From Lachnospiraceae bacterium UBA935 (GTDB lineage Bacteria > Bacillota > Clostridia > Lachnospirales > Lachnospiraceae), in contig DBDJ01000055.1 in NCBI GenBank assembly GCA_002293525.1, forward strand, positions 4,262-44,559: a stretch of 40,298 nt of DNA. Reading direction: 5' to 3'. The notes beneath the pieces are model-generated. The model had not been told where the DNA came from and made no database searches. It worked only from the letters and a program-made list of their open reading frames with translations. Of the stretch, positions 14,974 through 22,931 are shown piece after piece (position 1 is the stretch's first letter; the number at the start of each line of letters is the position of its first letter). A program made the translations under genes and the position numbers.

Positions 14974-15759
14974 TTAGGCTCTGATCGCCAGAACTAGTTT
15001 TTCCAATTCGTCAAACGATAACTGCTGTCTACTGTCAGACAGGGCTTTTTCCGGGCAATTATGGGTTTCCGCCATGATTCCGTCCGCACCGCAGGCTCTG
15101 CTTGCCTTTGCCATTTGGACAATGATATCTTTTCGCCCCAGAGAATGGCTTAAATCAACAATAACCGGCAGAGAGGTTCTCTCCTTGATAATTGCCACAC
15201 AAGCCAGATCAAGAGTATTTCTGGTGGCACTGTCAAATGTTCGGATACCTCTTTCGCACATGACAATATTTTCATTACCTCCCATTGCGATGTACTCCGC
15301 CGCATAAACAAACTCATCAATGGTGGACATTAATCCCCTTTTCAACAAGACAGGGGTGTTAATCGTGCCAAGCTCGCTCAATAATGAAAAGTTTGTCATA
15401 TTTCTTGACCCGACCTGAATAATATCAACATGATCTATCATAATCTCAATATTTCTAATGTCTATTATCTCCGATACCGTAATCAGATTATACTTTTCCT
15501 TGATTTGTTTCAGCAGAATCAAACCTTCTTTTCCCATTCCCTGAAATTCATAGGGCGATGTCCTGGGCTTATATGCGCCGCCGCGGAAAAAAGCAAGATC
15601 CAATGATTTTACTTTTTCCGCGACAGTATAGATCTGTTCTTCACTTTCAACGGAACAGGGCCCAGCAATTACCTGAAAATTATTGCTGACCGAAAACATC
15701 TCCTGTAATGTATGAAATTTTCTATTTTCAACTATTAAACGGTTCATACTAATACCCAT
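14974..15759 (-). CDS. 3-Deoxy-7-phosphoheptulonate (DAHP) synthase
   Basis: 261 aa of the AroA/KdsA-like (type I-beta) family, condensing erythrose 4-phosphate with phosphoenolpyruvate, the entry to the shikimate pathway. Family motifs are AGPCSVES, FFRGGAYKPRTSPYEFQG, QVGSRNMTNFSLL, LLKRGLMSTIDEF, CERGIRTFDSATRNTLD, DLSHSLGRKD and GIMAETHNCPEKALSDSRQQ. There is no N-terminal ferredoxin-like or chorismate mutase domain, so it should lack the usual feedback site, which would suit a dedicated copy in a biosynthetic cluster. The ribosome binding site is weak; either Met1 or Met5 could start. Last gene of the 28484-14974 cluster. Type I-beta enzymes also occur as the housekeeping copy. Confidence 0.9.
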   Translation of the reverse strand: MGISMNRLIVENRKFHTLQEMFSVSNNFQVIAGPCSVESEEQIYTVAEKVKSLDLAFFRGGAYKPRTSPYEFQGMGKEGLILLKQIKEKYNLITVSEIIDIRNIEIMIDHVDIIQVGSRNMTNFSLLSELGTINTPVLLKRGLMSTIDEFVYAAEYIAMGGNENIVMCERGIRTFDSATRNTLDLACVAIIKERTSLPVIVDLSHSLGRKDIIVQMAKASRACGADGIMAETHNCPEKALSDSRQQLSFDELEKLVLAIRA

Positions 15760-15815
15760 GCATCTTAATAAAATATTTTAAAAATCGTTTTTATATTAAT
15801 ACCCATGAATAAATA

Positions 15816-16448
15816 TTAATTTGCAAAATTAGTACAGTAGGTTTGTAAATTTTTGAAAAAAATTCCCAAATGGTATCCGTCTATAAAAGCATGATTGGCC
15901 AAAACGCTTACCGGCATAATTAACTTGTCGCCTTCCTCACGATATTTCCCCCACGCAATCCTTGGTGAAGCATCTTCGGAAGCAATATTAATCGGATTAA
16001 AGACATCCGTAAACGATACCCAAGGAACACAGGTAAGATAAATCAGGTTCTCCAGATCTTTTTCATGATAAATATCCGTATTTCCTTGCAGCTTTTCTTC
16101 CTTGGCCGCCGCATTGTCACAAAACTTTTGGAAATCCTCGGTATACAATACGGTACAGTAATTAAACGCGTCTTCTTTTACCATCAATGTATAAGAGGGG
16201 TGGACAATGTCATATTCCACAATCTTATCTTCATAAAACCGGTATCGGAACTCTTTTATCGAATTACATGTTTTGGTTATTAAGTACATAATTGTCTTAA
16301 AAAATGAATATTGACACTGTTTACATCGATTGTAAACTTCCGTCACATCGATATTTGCCGTAATCCCGACATATGGCAAATCCATTTCTCGGAATAAATT
16401 ATACAGGTATTTTCTTGGCATTTTTTCATAATCTATATATTTCTTCAT
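15816..16448 (-). CDS. Chloramphenicol acetyltransferase-like acyltransferase
   Basis: 210 aa, the length of type A CAT trimers. The active-site region reads NHAFIDGYH, giving the catalytic His186 and Asp190 of the HHxxxDGxH pattern, with Asn in place of the first His. VPWVSFTDVFNP matches the conserved PWxSFT segment, and YIDYEKMPRK near the N-terminus is like CAT's R-x-x-x-F/Y start. Members acetylate a hydroxyl using acetyl-CoA. Although these genes can give chloramphenicol resistance, its place inside a biosynthetic operon suggests acylation of the pathway product or intermediate. It follows the B12-radical SAM gene by 28 bp. Confidence 0.85.
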   Translation of the reverse strand: MKKYIDYEKMPRKYLYNLFREMDLPYVGITANIDVTEVYNRCKQCQYSFFKTIMYLITKTCNSIKEFRYRFYEDKIVEYDIVHPSYTLMVKEDAFNYCTVLYTEDFQKFCDNAAAKEEKLQGNTDIYHEKDLENLIYLTCVPWVSFTDVFNPINIASEDASPRIAWGKYREEGDKLIMPVSVLANHAFIDGYHLGIFFKNLQTYCTNFAN

Positions 16449-16476
16449 TTATGTATTCATTCCTTTCGCTTGGCTC

Positions 16477-17949
16477 TCAAAAAAAATCAAAGTCATTTAA
16501 AACAAATCCTAACTTTGTTTTTTCTTCATAGTATGGCGATGCCTCCGTCACTCTGCGTATCGTCTTTTTTAAGTCGGCCAGCATCCTTATAGTATCTTGT
16601 CTTGTCTGATAAGGCATTTCATGTGTCACCAACTCGGGATAAAGACCATTATCCCGTCTTTCGATGTCGGAAAAAATCTTGAAGTCATCAAAATTGTGAA
16701 AAAATGCGGTCATTTTATATTTTTCTCTGTTTTTATAAAGCTCTGTCTGCGGAAAAAGCAACAGCTGGGAAACGCGTTCCGTAAAAACACCCATTTGGGT
16801 CGTATCAATAATGGCTTTTTCTGTCAGCTTTACATCTTTATCCTCTTCACCCGGCAAACTGATAAGCCACCAGGCCGTGGAAACGGTTTGGGTCTTTCCG
16901 AGCACCTCCACATCCGCATATATCCTCTCCATATCATGATATCGCCGCATGTTGGCAGCGACTTTTTCCGATCCTGTCTCAATACCGTAATCAATAGCCA
17001 CTTTTCGGGCCGGGAATGACTCCATCACTTTAAAAGTGGCAGAACTAAGATAACCGGGCTCCACAAAAAAATGCATTGCGTCAACATAGATGTTGTTTTT
17101 ATGGGCAAGACTTACAAACTCTTCAATCGGTTCATCACCGTTGGCATAGTAAGAATCCTGAATAAGAATATTGGTTTTTCCTTCGTCGATATATCTTTTG
17201 AGTTGATCGATCAGGTATTCGGGTGAATGGAAATCCATCTTGTCACGGCCGTGCTTCCCCAATCCGTTCCCCTCAAAGCAATGTAAACATGACTGGGGAC
17301 AACCGCCCCTGACGGAGTCCAATGTTGCCGCAAAGGGAATGATATCTCCCACGGCCGGTACGATATGCGGCCATATCCCCTGATGCGACATAAAAGGCAG
17401 CTGATCTAGCCTTACCGTTACTTTTCTTGGCGTAAAGCTAAACTCTCCATCCTCATTCCCAGTCATAAAACCCGGGATGCCGGCCACAATGCCGTGATTT
17501 TCTTCCAGAGACTTCACTACATCATGCAGCGTTTCCTCTCCTTCTCCGACAATTACCCCGTCAATCATGTCTGAATAAGACCTGACGATATCCTCGGCAA
17601 AAAAACTGGCATGTTGACCGCCTACGACGACCGCTACATCGGGATATATTTTTTTCAGCAGTTCTGCCGTCTCAAGCATGCCCACACTCTGGTGAACCCA
17701 CATATTGCCAATTCCAAATAAAAGCGGCTTGCGCGACTTGATTTTGCGGACTACCTGATCCCGACTATATCCGTTGCGAAATGCTTTGGCCAGATGCAGG
17801 ATTTCAACCTCATACCCCTTTTGTTTTAAATATGCCGCCAGTGCCATTAAGCCGATACTGTCAAACTGATCAAACAGAGCCGGCTGAACATTCATTAATT
17901 TGTAAGAAGTATGAGGCTGAATAAGACATATGAATTTCTCTGTTTGCAT
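16477..17949 (-). CDS. B12-binding radical SAM enzyme
   Basis: 490 aa. An N-terminal cobalamin-binding-like domain (residues about 30-155: SIGLMALAAYLKQKGYEVEI, VVVGGQHASFFAEDIV, IDGVIVGEGEETL) is followed by a radical SAM core with the cluster motif C217-P-Q-S-C221-L-H-C224. The fold and order match class B methyltransferases and cyclases of the B12-binding family, which act on unactivated carbon or do ring rearrangements. AAAGGATAACA precedes the ATG at 17949, preferred over an in-frame ATG 8 codons upstream. The substrate is unknown. It lies between the acyltransferase and, across a 72-bp gap holding palindromic repeat d, the MiaB-like gene. The enzyme is oxygen-sensitive by family. Confidence 0.9.
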   Translation of the reverse strand: MQTEKFICLIQPHTSYKLMNVQPALFDQFDSIGLMALAAYLKQKGYEVEILHLAKAFRNGYSRDQVVRKIKSRKPLLFGIGNMWVHQSVGMLETAELLKKIYPDVAVVVGGQHASFFAEDIVRSYSDMIDGVIVGEGEETLHDVVKSLEENHGIVAGIPGFMTGNEDGEFSFTPRKVTVRLDQLPFMSHQGIWPHIVPAVGDIIPFAATLDSVRGGCPQSCLHCFEGNGLGKHGRDKMDFHSPEYLIDQLKRYIDEGKTNILIQDSYYANGDEPIEEFVSLAHKNNIYVDAMHFFVEPGYLSSATFKVMESFPARKVAIDYGIETGSEKVAANMRRYHDMERIYADVEVLGKTQTVSTAWWLISLPGEEDKDVKLTEKAIIDTTQMGVFTERVSQLLLFPQTELYKNREKYKMTAFFHNFDDFKIFSDIERRDNGLYPELVTHEMPYQTRQDTIRMLADLKKTIRRVTEASPYYEEKTKLGFVLNDFDFF

Positions 17950-17983
17950 TGTTATCCTTTCTTCTCTTAACAAATCTTAACAA

Positions 17984-18021
17984 AGGAAACGCTGATGCAT
18001 CATTTCCCCCGACACGTTTCC
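17984..18021. repeat. Palindromic dispersed repeat, degenerate copy d
   Basis: AGGAAACGCTGATGCAT (17984-18000) is an intact left arm. The right side continues ATCATTTCC, as if GCG had been lost from ATCAGCGTTTCC, and a further CGTTTCC lies at 18015-18021. It fills the intercistronic gap between the MiaB-like and B12-radical SAM genes, the only long gap in that half of the operon. Confidence 0.5.
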
Positions 18022-19266
18022 CTAATGAATATAACTGGGAATCGCTCTGCCTTCCTGATGATCCTTAAGCATTTCTTCCTGCTGCTTTCTGCTTGGGCAG
18101 ATGGTGTCAAAACAATGACGCCAATATGGATTGTCAACGATCCGGCTCTTCATGCAGACTTCCTTGCGGCAAAAGATAACCGCGTGCGACTTACTTTCTT
18201 TATGTATCAGATAGTCATTTTCTTCCAGACGCTTAATAAAATGATCGATCCTTTTTACCTTGGTATCCACATCTATCTGTCCTGCCATTTTCTCGGCATC
18301 CGTTCCGTCTTTGGGAGAGAAGATAAACAAATGTCCCCAATCAACCTTGGTATCAAGAACAAAAGTTATTCCGGACTCCAAATCCTCCTCCGTCTCAGTG
18401 GGAAATCCGATAATTACCTCCGTACCCATTATCAATTGCGGGCTTTTTTCTTTCAACTCAATAAATGATTTTTTAAGAAGACTCATGTCGGCTTTTCTTC
18501 TCATCAGTTCTATGATGCGCTCGCTACCGGATTGAATCGCCGAAACAATCATCCCGATTTCATTATTCTGTACCGCCTTAAGAATGCTTTCATAATACCG
18601 CAACAGCCATTTGGGATGAAAAGAATCGATCAGCGCGCTGTATCCGTCCTTTGCCAGCGGCAGGGCATTAATCATGGTGCCGAAAGTCTCCTTAATATCC
18701 AGGCCATATGCGCCGACATTGTCGCCGTTGATAACCACCTTATCCTTATCACTCTTATTGAAGTCCTCGATTTCTTTCACACAATCTGCGATGGACTTAC
18801 TATGTAATTTGCCGACAGCCCATCTGGTGGCACAATAAGAGCAGGTTTCCGGGCAACCCCGGCTGACTTCGACGCAGAAATATTTGTCTCCCCATGCCAT
18901 ATCGTGAACATCCGGGATTTCATCCAATCTGTAAAACTTCCCGAAATAATCATCAAATTTTTCCATTTCGGTATTTCTGATAACCGTTCCAGTAAAAATC
19001 TTCTTTAGTTTTTCCACGTCCGTATCCGGAACACAGCCGGTTACGATGATTTCGGCCGAGTATTTTTTTACCCTTTCGATCTGTTCCAGCGCCATCTTGG
19101 CAGTCTCATTGATAAACCCGCAGCTGGTTACTATAATGTAATCGGCTTCCTTTTCTTCATCGGTTATTTCATACCCGTTTAATTGCAGATATACTTTTAA
19201 TTTAGCGGCATCCATTTCACGCCTGCTGCAGTTCAGTTTACATATGATACATACTTTTTTATCCAT
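18022..19266 (-). CDS. MiaB/RimO-like radical SAM methylthiotransferase
   Basis: 414 aa. The N-terminal MTTase-type domain carries three cysteines in the expected places (Cys13 region, Cys49 in TSCGFINETA, Cys78 in VTGCVP) for an auxiliary iron-sulfur cluster. The radical SAM cluster is C138-P-E-T-C142-S-Y-C145 in VSRGCPETCSYCATRWA. GTEVIIGFPTETEEDLE is typical of the family. The C-terminus (RKEVCMKSRIVDNPYWRHCF) is TRAM-like in length but divergent. Housekeeping MiaB and RimO act on tRNA and ribosomal protein S12; the divergence and cluster position suggest a specialised enzyme that adds sulfur or methylthio to a small molecule. Six bp separate it from the preceding methyltransferase. Confidence 0.85.
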   Translation of the reverse strand: MDKKVCIICKLNCSRREMDAAKLKVYLQLNGYEITDEEKEADYIIVTSCGFINETAKMALEQIERVKKYSAEIIVTGCVPDTDVEKLKKIFTGTVIRNTEMEKFDDYFGKFYRLDEIPDVHDMAWGDKYFCVEVSRGCPETCSYCATRWAVGKLHSKSIADCVKEIEDFNKSDKDKVVINGDNVGAYGLDIKETFGTMINALPLAKDGYSALIDSFHPKWLLRYYESILKAVQNNEIGMIVSAIQSGSERIIELMRRKADMSLLKKSFIELKEKSPQLIMGTEVIIGFPTETEEDLESGITFVLDTKVDWGHLFIFSPKDGTDAEKMAGQIDVDTKVKRIDHFIKRLEENDYLIHKESKSHAVIFCRKEVCMKSRIVDNPYWRHCFDTICPSRKQQEEMLKDHQEGRAIPSYIH

Positions 19267-19272
19267 TGTTTT

Positions 19273-19962
19273 TTATTCTCCTTTATCATGGTTGGTTGTT
19301 TTTTGAAAAACCCCTCGCAGCACGCCTCTCACTCCGACATTTATATGACTGAGATAAGAAACCGGTTCCTTAACGGGATACATCTTACTCTCCTGCAATA
19401 TCCTCATGATTTCCTGTTCCGGCAACAACATCATATCAAGCTGGTCCGGTGTGATATAAAGGTATGCTTTCGCTTGTTTCTTTAAAGATGGATCAATATA
19501 ACGATCCGTAAAAATATTCAGGCAGAGCAGCCCGCCGGTTTTTAAAATGCGCACGGATTCCCTGAACGCCAGCGTAATCTCATCATATGACGATGTATTG
19601 TGATACACACCGTTGGCGAGGATCACGTCAACACTGTCGGATTCATAAGGCAGACAGAGCATATTGGCTTGTTCAACGGTAACTCTTTCCCTGTCGGAAT
19701 GCTCAAGTTGTTGAATCTTTTTTTTGGTTGCTTCAACCATATTCTCATGGTAGTCACAAGCTAACACCCAAAATCCCAACGAAGCAAGCATATAAGTATT
19801 TCTGCCGCCGCCGCATCCCAAATCCAAAACCTTTTTTGTGTCAGGTTTGTCCAAACTTTCAAAGAACTCCGCCCAATAGGATGGCACCGATGCATTGGTA
19901 AATTCAGTGACGATTTTTTCACTGTTCCAATACTGATTTGATGTCAATTCCTTCACCTTCAT
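19273..19962 (-). CDS. Class I SAM-dependent methyltransferase
   Basis: 229 aa. Motif I is VLDLGCGGGRNTYMLASLGF, motif II VLACDYHENMVEATKK, then VDVILANGVYHNT and LKTGGLLCLNIFTDRYIDP. AAAGGAGG is well placed before the ATG, and the start overlaps the HAD gene stop by 4 bp (ATGA), showing tight translational coupling. Sits between the HAD phosphatase and MiaB-like genes. The acceptor atom cannot be told from sequence. Confidence 0.85.
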   Translation of the reverse strand: MKVKELTSNQYWNSEKIVTEFTNASVPSYWAEFFESLDKPDTKKVLDLGCGGGRNTYMLASLGFWVLACDYHENMVEATKKKIQQLEHSDRERVTVEQANMLCLPYESDSVDVILANGVYHNTSSYDEITLAFRESVRILKTGGLLCLNIFTDRYIDPSLKKQAKAYLYITPDQLDMMLLPEQEIMRILQESKMYPVKEPVSYLSHINVGVRGVLRGVFQKTTNHDKGE

Positions 19963-20756
19963 CCTTTACCTCCTTTCCATTTTACATCATGTTCGATATA
20001 ATCAATGATAGACAAACCGCCGTCATATGCCAGATGAAATCCGGCATATTTGTTTAATCCGGCGGTTGTTTCGCCTACGCCGATTCCTACATCCGCCGCT
20101 TTAAACATTTCAATATCGTTATCCCCGTTCCCAAAGGCCACCGTTGATGTTATCCTGTCATGGCCGAAAATTTTCCTGATCATCCTGACCGCCGCTCCTT
20201 TGGAGGCTTGTGAGGGAAGAATATCCAATACTTTGATATCCTTGTCGAAGGGGTCGGAATATATATTTATGGTAATCCCGGGAATACTCCTTTTGCGTAC
20301 CTGATAATCCAGCCCGGCAATCCCGCTTGTGGAAGTCACAGCGGAACAAGACAAAATATTATCCATTTCACCCGAGATCCATTCGTGGTCACAATCAATC
20401 ACTTTTCTATGAACCTCGCTGTTTTTATTGTAATTCACGGTTACAATCGTTCTGTTTTTCAACAGTATCTCAAGAAGCTTTCGGCCGGAAGTCCTGCTTA
20501 TATAATTCCCGGTGATAATTTTTTTGCGAGCAAAATCCATAACGACCGAACCGTTAAAAACAGCAACCGGGATATTGATCAAAGAATCTTTCATGATCGT
20601 ATGAGCACTGTCCCAATCCCTTGCCGTAATAAATGTAAATAATACGCCCTTTTTTATCAGGCAGTTTAATCGCTCCTGCACATCCCGGCCAACAGCTGCT
20701 TCGGCGTTCAGAAAAGTATCGTCCAAATCAGTAATATATAAAGTTTTATTAATCAT
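19959..20756 (-). CDS. HAD-superfamily (Cof-type) phosphatase
   Basis: 265 aa, starting MINKTLYITDLDDTFLN; TAGGAGTCAA precedes this ATG, which is preferred over upstream in-frame starts that would overlap the aminotransferase gene. Motif I is DLDDT (nucleophile Asp10), motif II FITARDW, motif IV GNGDNDIEMFKAADVGIGVG. The large cap domain lies between II and III (IIB cap, Cof type). These enzymes remove phosphate from small metabolites. In this operon, with a GHMP kinase-like and a HisC/CobD-like enzyme immediately upstream, it may remove the phosphate that those two steps require. Confidence 0.88.
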   Translation of the reverse strand: MINKTLYITDLDDTFLNAEAAVGRDVQERLNCLIKKGVLFTFITARDWDSAHTIMKDSLINIPVAVFNGSVVMDFARKKIITGNYISRTSGRKLLEILLKNRTIVTVNYNKNSEVHRKVIDCDHEWISGEMDNILSCSAVTSTSGIAGLDYQVRKRSIPGITINIYSDPFDKDIKVLDILPSQASKGAAVRMIRKIFGHDRITSTVAFGNGDNDIEMFKAADVGIGVGETTAGLNKYAGFHLAYDGGLSIIDYIEHDVKWKGGKG

Positions 20757-20763
20757 TTGACTC

Positions 20764-21825
20764 CTATGTATCATAATCTGCAATGATCTGTTCCATGGCC
20801 TTATATATCGTTACAAACTTGGCCGGTTCACTTGGGATGGTAATACGCACCATATTTTGCTGACTGACACCAATCTCGTTATCAATACGGAAGGATATGA
20901 TGCCGTTTTGTTCGAGTTTTTCCCATAAGTTAATATTTTGAGACAAATACCTGACTGCCAAAATATTACTGCTTGATTCTATATAGCGCATATTTTTTGA
21001 GCTGCTAATCAATTTTTGCAATTCTTTTCGGTGTTCCGCAATTTTATATAAAACCCGGTCATGAAATAATTGATTACCCAATAGTTTCCGCGCCAGCAAT
21101 AGCGAAAACCCGTCAACCGGGAAAACCGGACTGTTCTTTGTTATACAGGACGAATATTGCTCGGCCATACAGGCATATCCCAGGCGGGCTCCGGGGATTC
21201 CATAAAACTTTGAAAATGACCTTACTATGATCAGATTGGGACGGTTTTCGGAGCTATATAACAGACTCTTTTCTTTTTCACAGCTCACAGCATCCATCGA
21301 AACCTCATCCACCGCGACAAGTACGGAAGGGAATTCCTTCACCAGCAGCTCGATTTCTTCTCGCAAAAAATACTGACCGGTAATCGGATTGGGATTGGAT
21401 AGCCATATTGCCTCCACTTGCTTATTCTCTAAGAAATTCCGTATCGGGGCAAGATGGAGCAGGCCTGTTTCCTTTTCTATCGGATTGCTGATAAATACAG
21501 GATTGTGAAGCGTCTCAAAAATACGATAAAAATTGGGGACAACAACACCTGTCTTTTTATTAATCAGCAGCAGCGTGTTGATCTTCCATATGATATCTTC
21601 GGAACCACTTCCTATGATAAAGTTTTTACCATTATAAGTTTCGGAAAGAAGCTTTATAAAATCAGCGTATATTTTAGTCGGGTATTTACTGATTGCCGAG
21701 ATTATTTCTTCACTTGTACAGCTTTCCACGATGTATTTCAACTCATCTGCTGTATTATAGCTAAGCGAACAATCTACTTTATCTTCCGTATTTCTTAATT
21801 TTTCATACATGTCCAAATAATTCAC
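20764..21825 (-). CDS. HisC/CobD-like PLP-dependent aminotransferase family enzyme
   Basis: 353 aa, fold-type I. Landmarks: IGSGSEDIIW, LSNPNPITGQYF (Asn), AVDEVSMDAV (Asp173), and the PLP lysine Lys206 in VRSFSKFYGIPGARLGY with Arg214. The K-F-Y-x-I-P-G-x-R-L-G-Y wording is closer to threonine-phosphate decarboxylase (CobD) than to histidinol-phosphate aminotransferase. The Tyr of the HisC DEAYxxF motif is Ser here. A true hisC is present at 35679-36734, so this copy is not needed for histidine. It uses a GTG start after GAGGGTGAC, 23 bp from the GHMP gene. It could be an aminotransferase or decarboxylase for a phosphorylated substrate. Confidence 0.8.
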   Translation of the reverse strand: MNYLDMYEKLRNTEDKVDCSLSYNTADELKYIVESCTSEEIISAISKYPTKIYADFIKLLSETYNGKNFIIGSGSEDIIWKINTLLLINKKTGVVVPNFYRIFETLHNPVFISNPIEKETGLLHLAPIRNFLENKQVEAIWLSNPNPITGQYFLREEIELLVKEFPSVLVAVDEVSMDAVSCEKEKSLLYSSENRPNLIIVRSFSKFYGIPGARLGYACMAEQYSSCITKNSPVFPVDGFSLLLARKLLGNQLFHDRVLYKIAEHRKELQKLISSSKNMRYIESSSNILAVRYLSQNINLWEKLEQNGIISFRIDNEIGVSQQNMVRITIPSEPAKFVTIYKAMEQIIADYDT

Positions 21826-21848
21826 GTCACCCTCAAATCCTTAAAAAG

Positions 21849-22931
21849 CTATTCCAGCAGTTTGACTACATACCGGTCATTATGTATCTTTGTTCTCACT
21901 ATTTTTAGTTTATTTTCCGAAAATCGCCTGACGATGTATTCCGCCTCCCGAGTAATCGCAAAAACCGCTGGTCCTACCGAGGAAACCGACAGGACATCTG
22001 CTTTGTTTTCCGTCCTGATACTTGCCAGCCGTTCCATAAGTTCCGGGAGTTCAGGATATGTATAGGCACAGTTTTTGATACTGCCTTTATGATAACGGTA
22101 GTCCCATATCACATCTCCCATAACCTTCACATCCCGATTGTATAGCGCCGGCAAGAACTGATGCAGGATATTATAGGCAATCTCATGCTTATACTTATTG
22201 CCGCATTCCAAAAAACTGTTTAAATTCTCTTTTTCATTTTCAAATTGTTCATTTGAGTCAATAAATACGTAATCCTCCGGTATCCCAATGATGACTTCGT
22301 ACTCCTCACCGATACTACCCTCCGCAATAACGGTGTTTTCTCCAGCCACAACAATGACTCCGCCTTTATACAATCCCGAGGCGGCGGATCCGCCGATACA
22401 CTGTACCGGATTCAGATAGTCCGCATTGCCGTCAATTTCCTCCCCATAATTCTGTGCCAGGTATCGGACAAGCCATTCGGGCGGAATCGGATTCCCAAAT
22501 AAATGATTGACCGCCGCCGCGACTCCTGCCTGGATACATCCGGTGGATCCCAAACCGCAGTGCTTTAAGTTATGATAGTTCTTAATGGTTACTGCCATTC
22601 CCTTATCATAACCAAACGCTTTTCGCATAAGCAGACAGGCATGTTTGATAACCGTCTCCCGATCCCGCATCTCTTCGTTAACCATAATACCATTGTCATC
22701 CACCAGTTCTATCGATACTTCAATGAATATCCGGGTCGAAAACACCACCTCGCCGGGAGTATATTTCATGTTATGGTTCTCCACAATCTTGCTTGGGTCA
22801 ATCGCCATTGCGTTTAAGCGTGTGGGGTAGAGAATGGTGATTTTTTGGTTGACGGGCTTTACGGGACCGTCTAAAATAAGCGGATTAAATATCGTTCCCA
22901 CCTTAAAATAATCAAAATTATCTATCTTCAT
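21849..22931 (-). CDS. GHMP-superfamily protein, beta-RFAP synthase or kinase-like
   Basis: 360 aa. The glycine/serine loop is HCGLGSTGCIQAGVAAAVNHLFG (about residues 118-140), and the C-terminal SVSSVGPAVFAITRE matches the third GHMP motif. The N-terminal PTRLNAMAIDPSK and the GLGS loop recall beta-ribofuranosylaminobenzene-phosphate synthases (MptG family) as well as sugar or amino acid kinases. Which reaction it performs cannot be settled by eye. Its start overlaps the U32 gene stop by 4 bp and it is followed by the HisC/CobD-like gene. In cobamide synthesis a GHMP kinase (PduX) feeds CobD, a possible logical parallel for this pair. Confidence 0.7.
   Translation of the reverse strand: MKIDNFDYFKVGTIFNPLILDGPVKPVNQKITILYPTRLNAMAIDPSKIVENHNMKYTPGEVVFSTRIFIEVSIELVDDNGIMVNEEMRDRETVIKHACLLMRKAFGYDKGMAVTIKNYHNLKHCGLGSTGCIQAGVAAAVNHLFGNPIPPEWLVRYLAQNYGEEIDGNADYLNPVQCIGGSAASGLYKGGVIVVAGENTVIAEGSIGEEYEVIIGIPEDYVFIDSNEQFENEKENLNSFLECGNKYKHEIAYNILHQFLPALYNRDVKVMGDVIWDYRYHKGSIKNCAYTYPELPELMERLASIRTENKADVLSVSSVGPAVFAITREAEYIVRRFSENKLKIVRTKIHNDRYVVKLLE

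Noticed and set aside
15816..16448. CAT-like gene as an antibiotic resistance determinant
   Set aside because: The first His of the HHxxxDG motif is Asn and the gene sits inside a biosynthetic operon. A tailoring acyltransferase is the better reading, though resistance activity was not excluded by any test.
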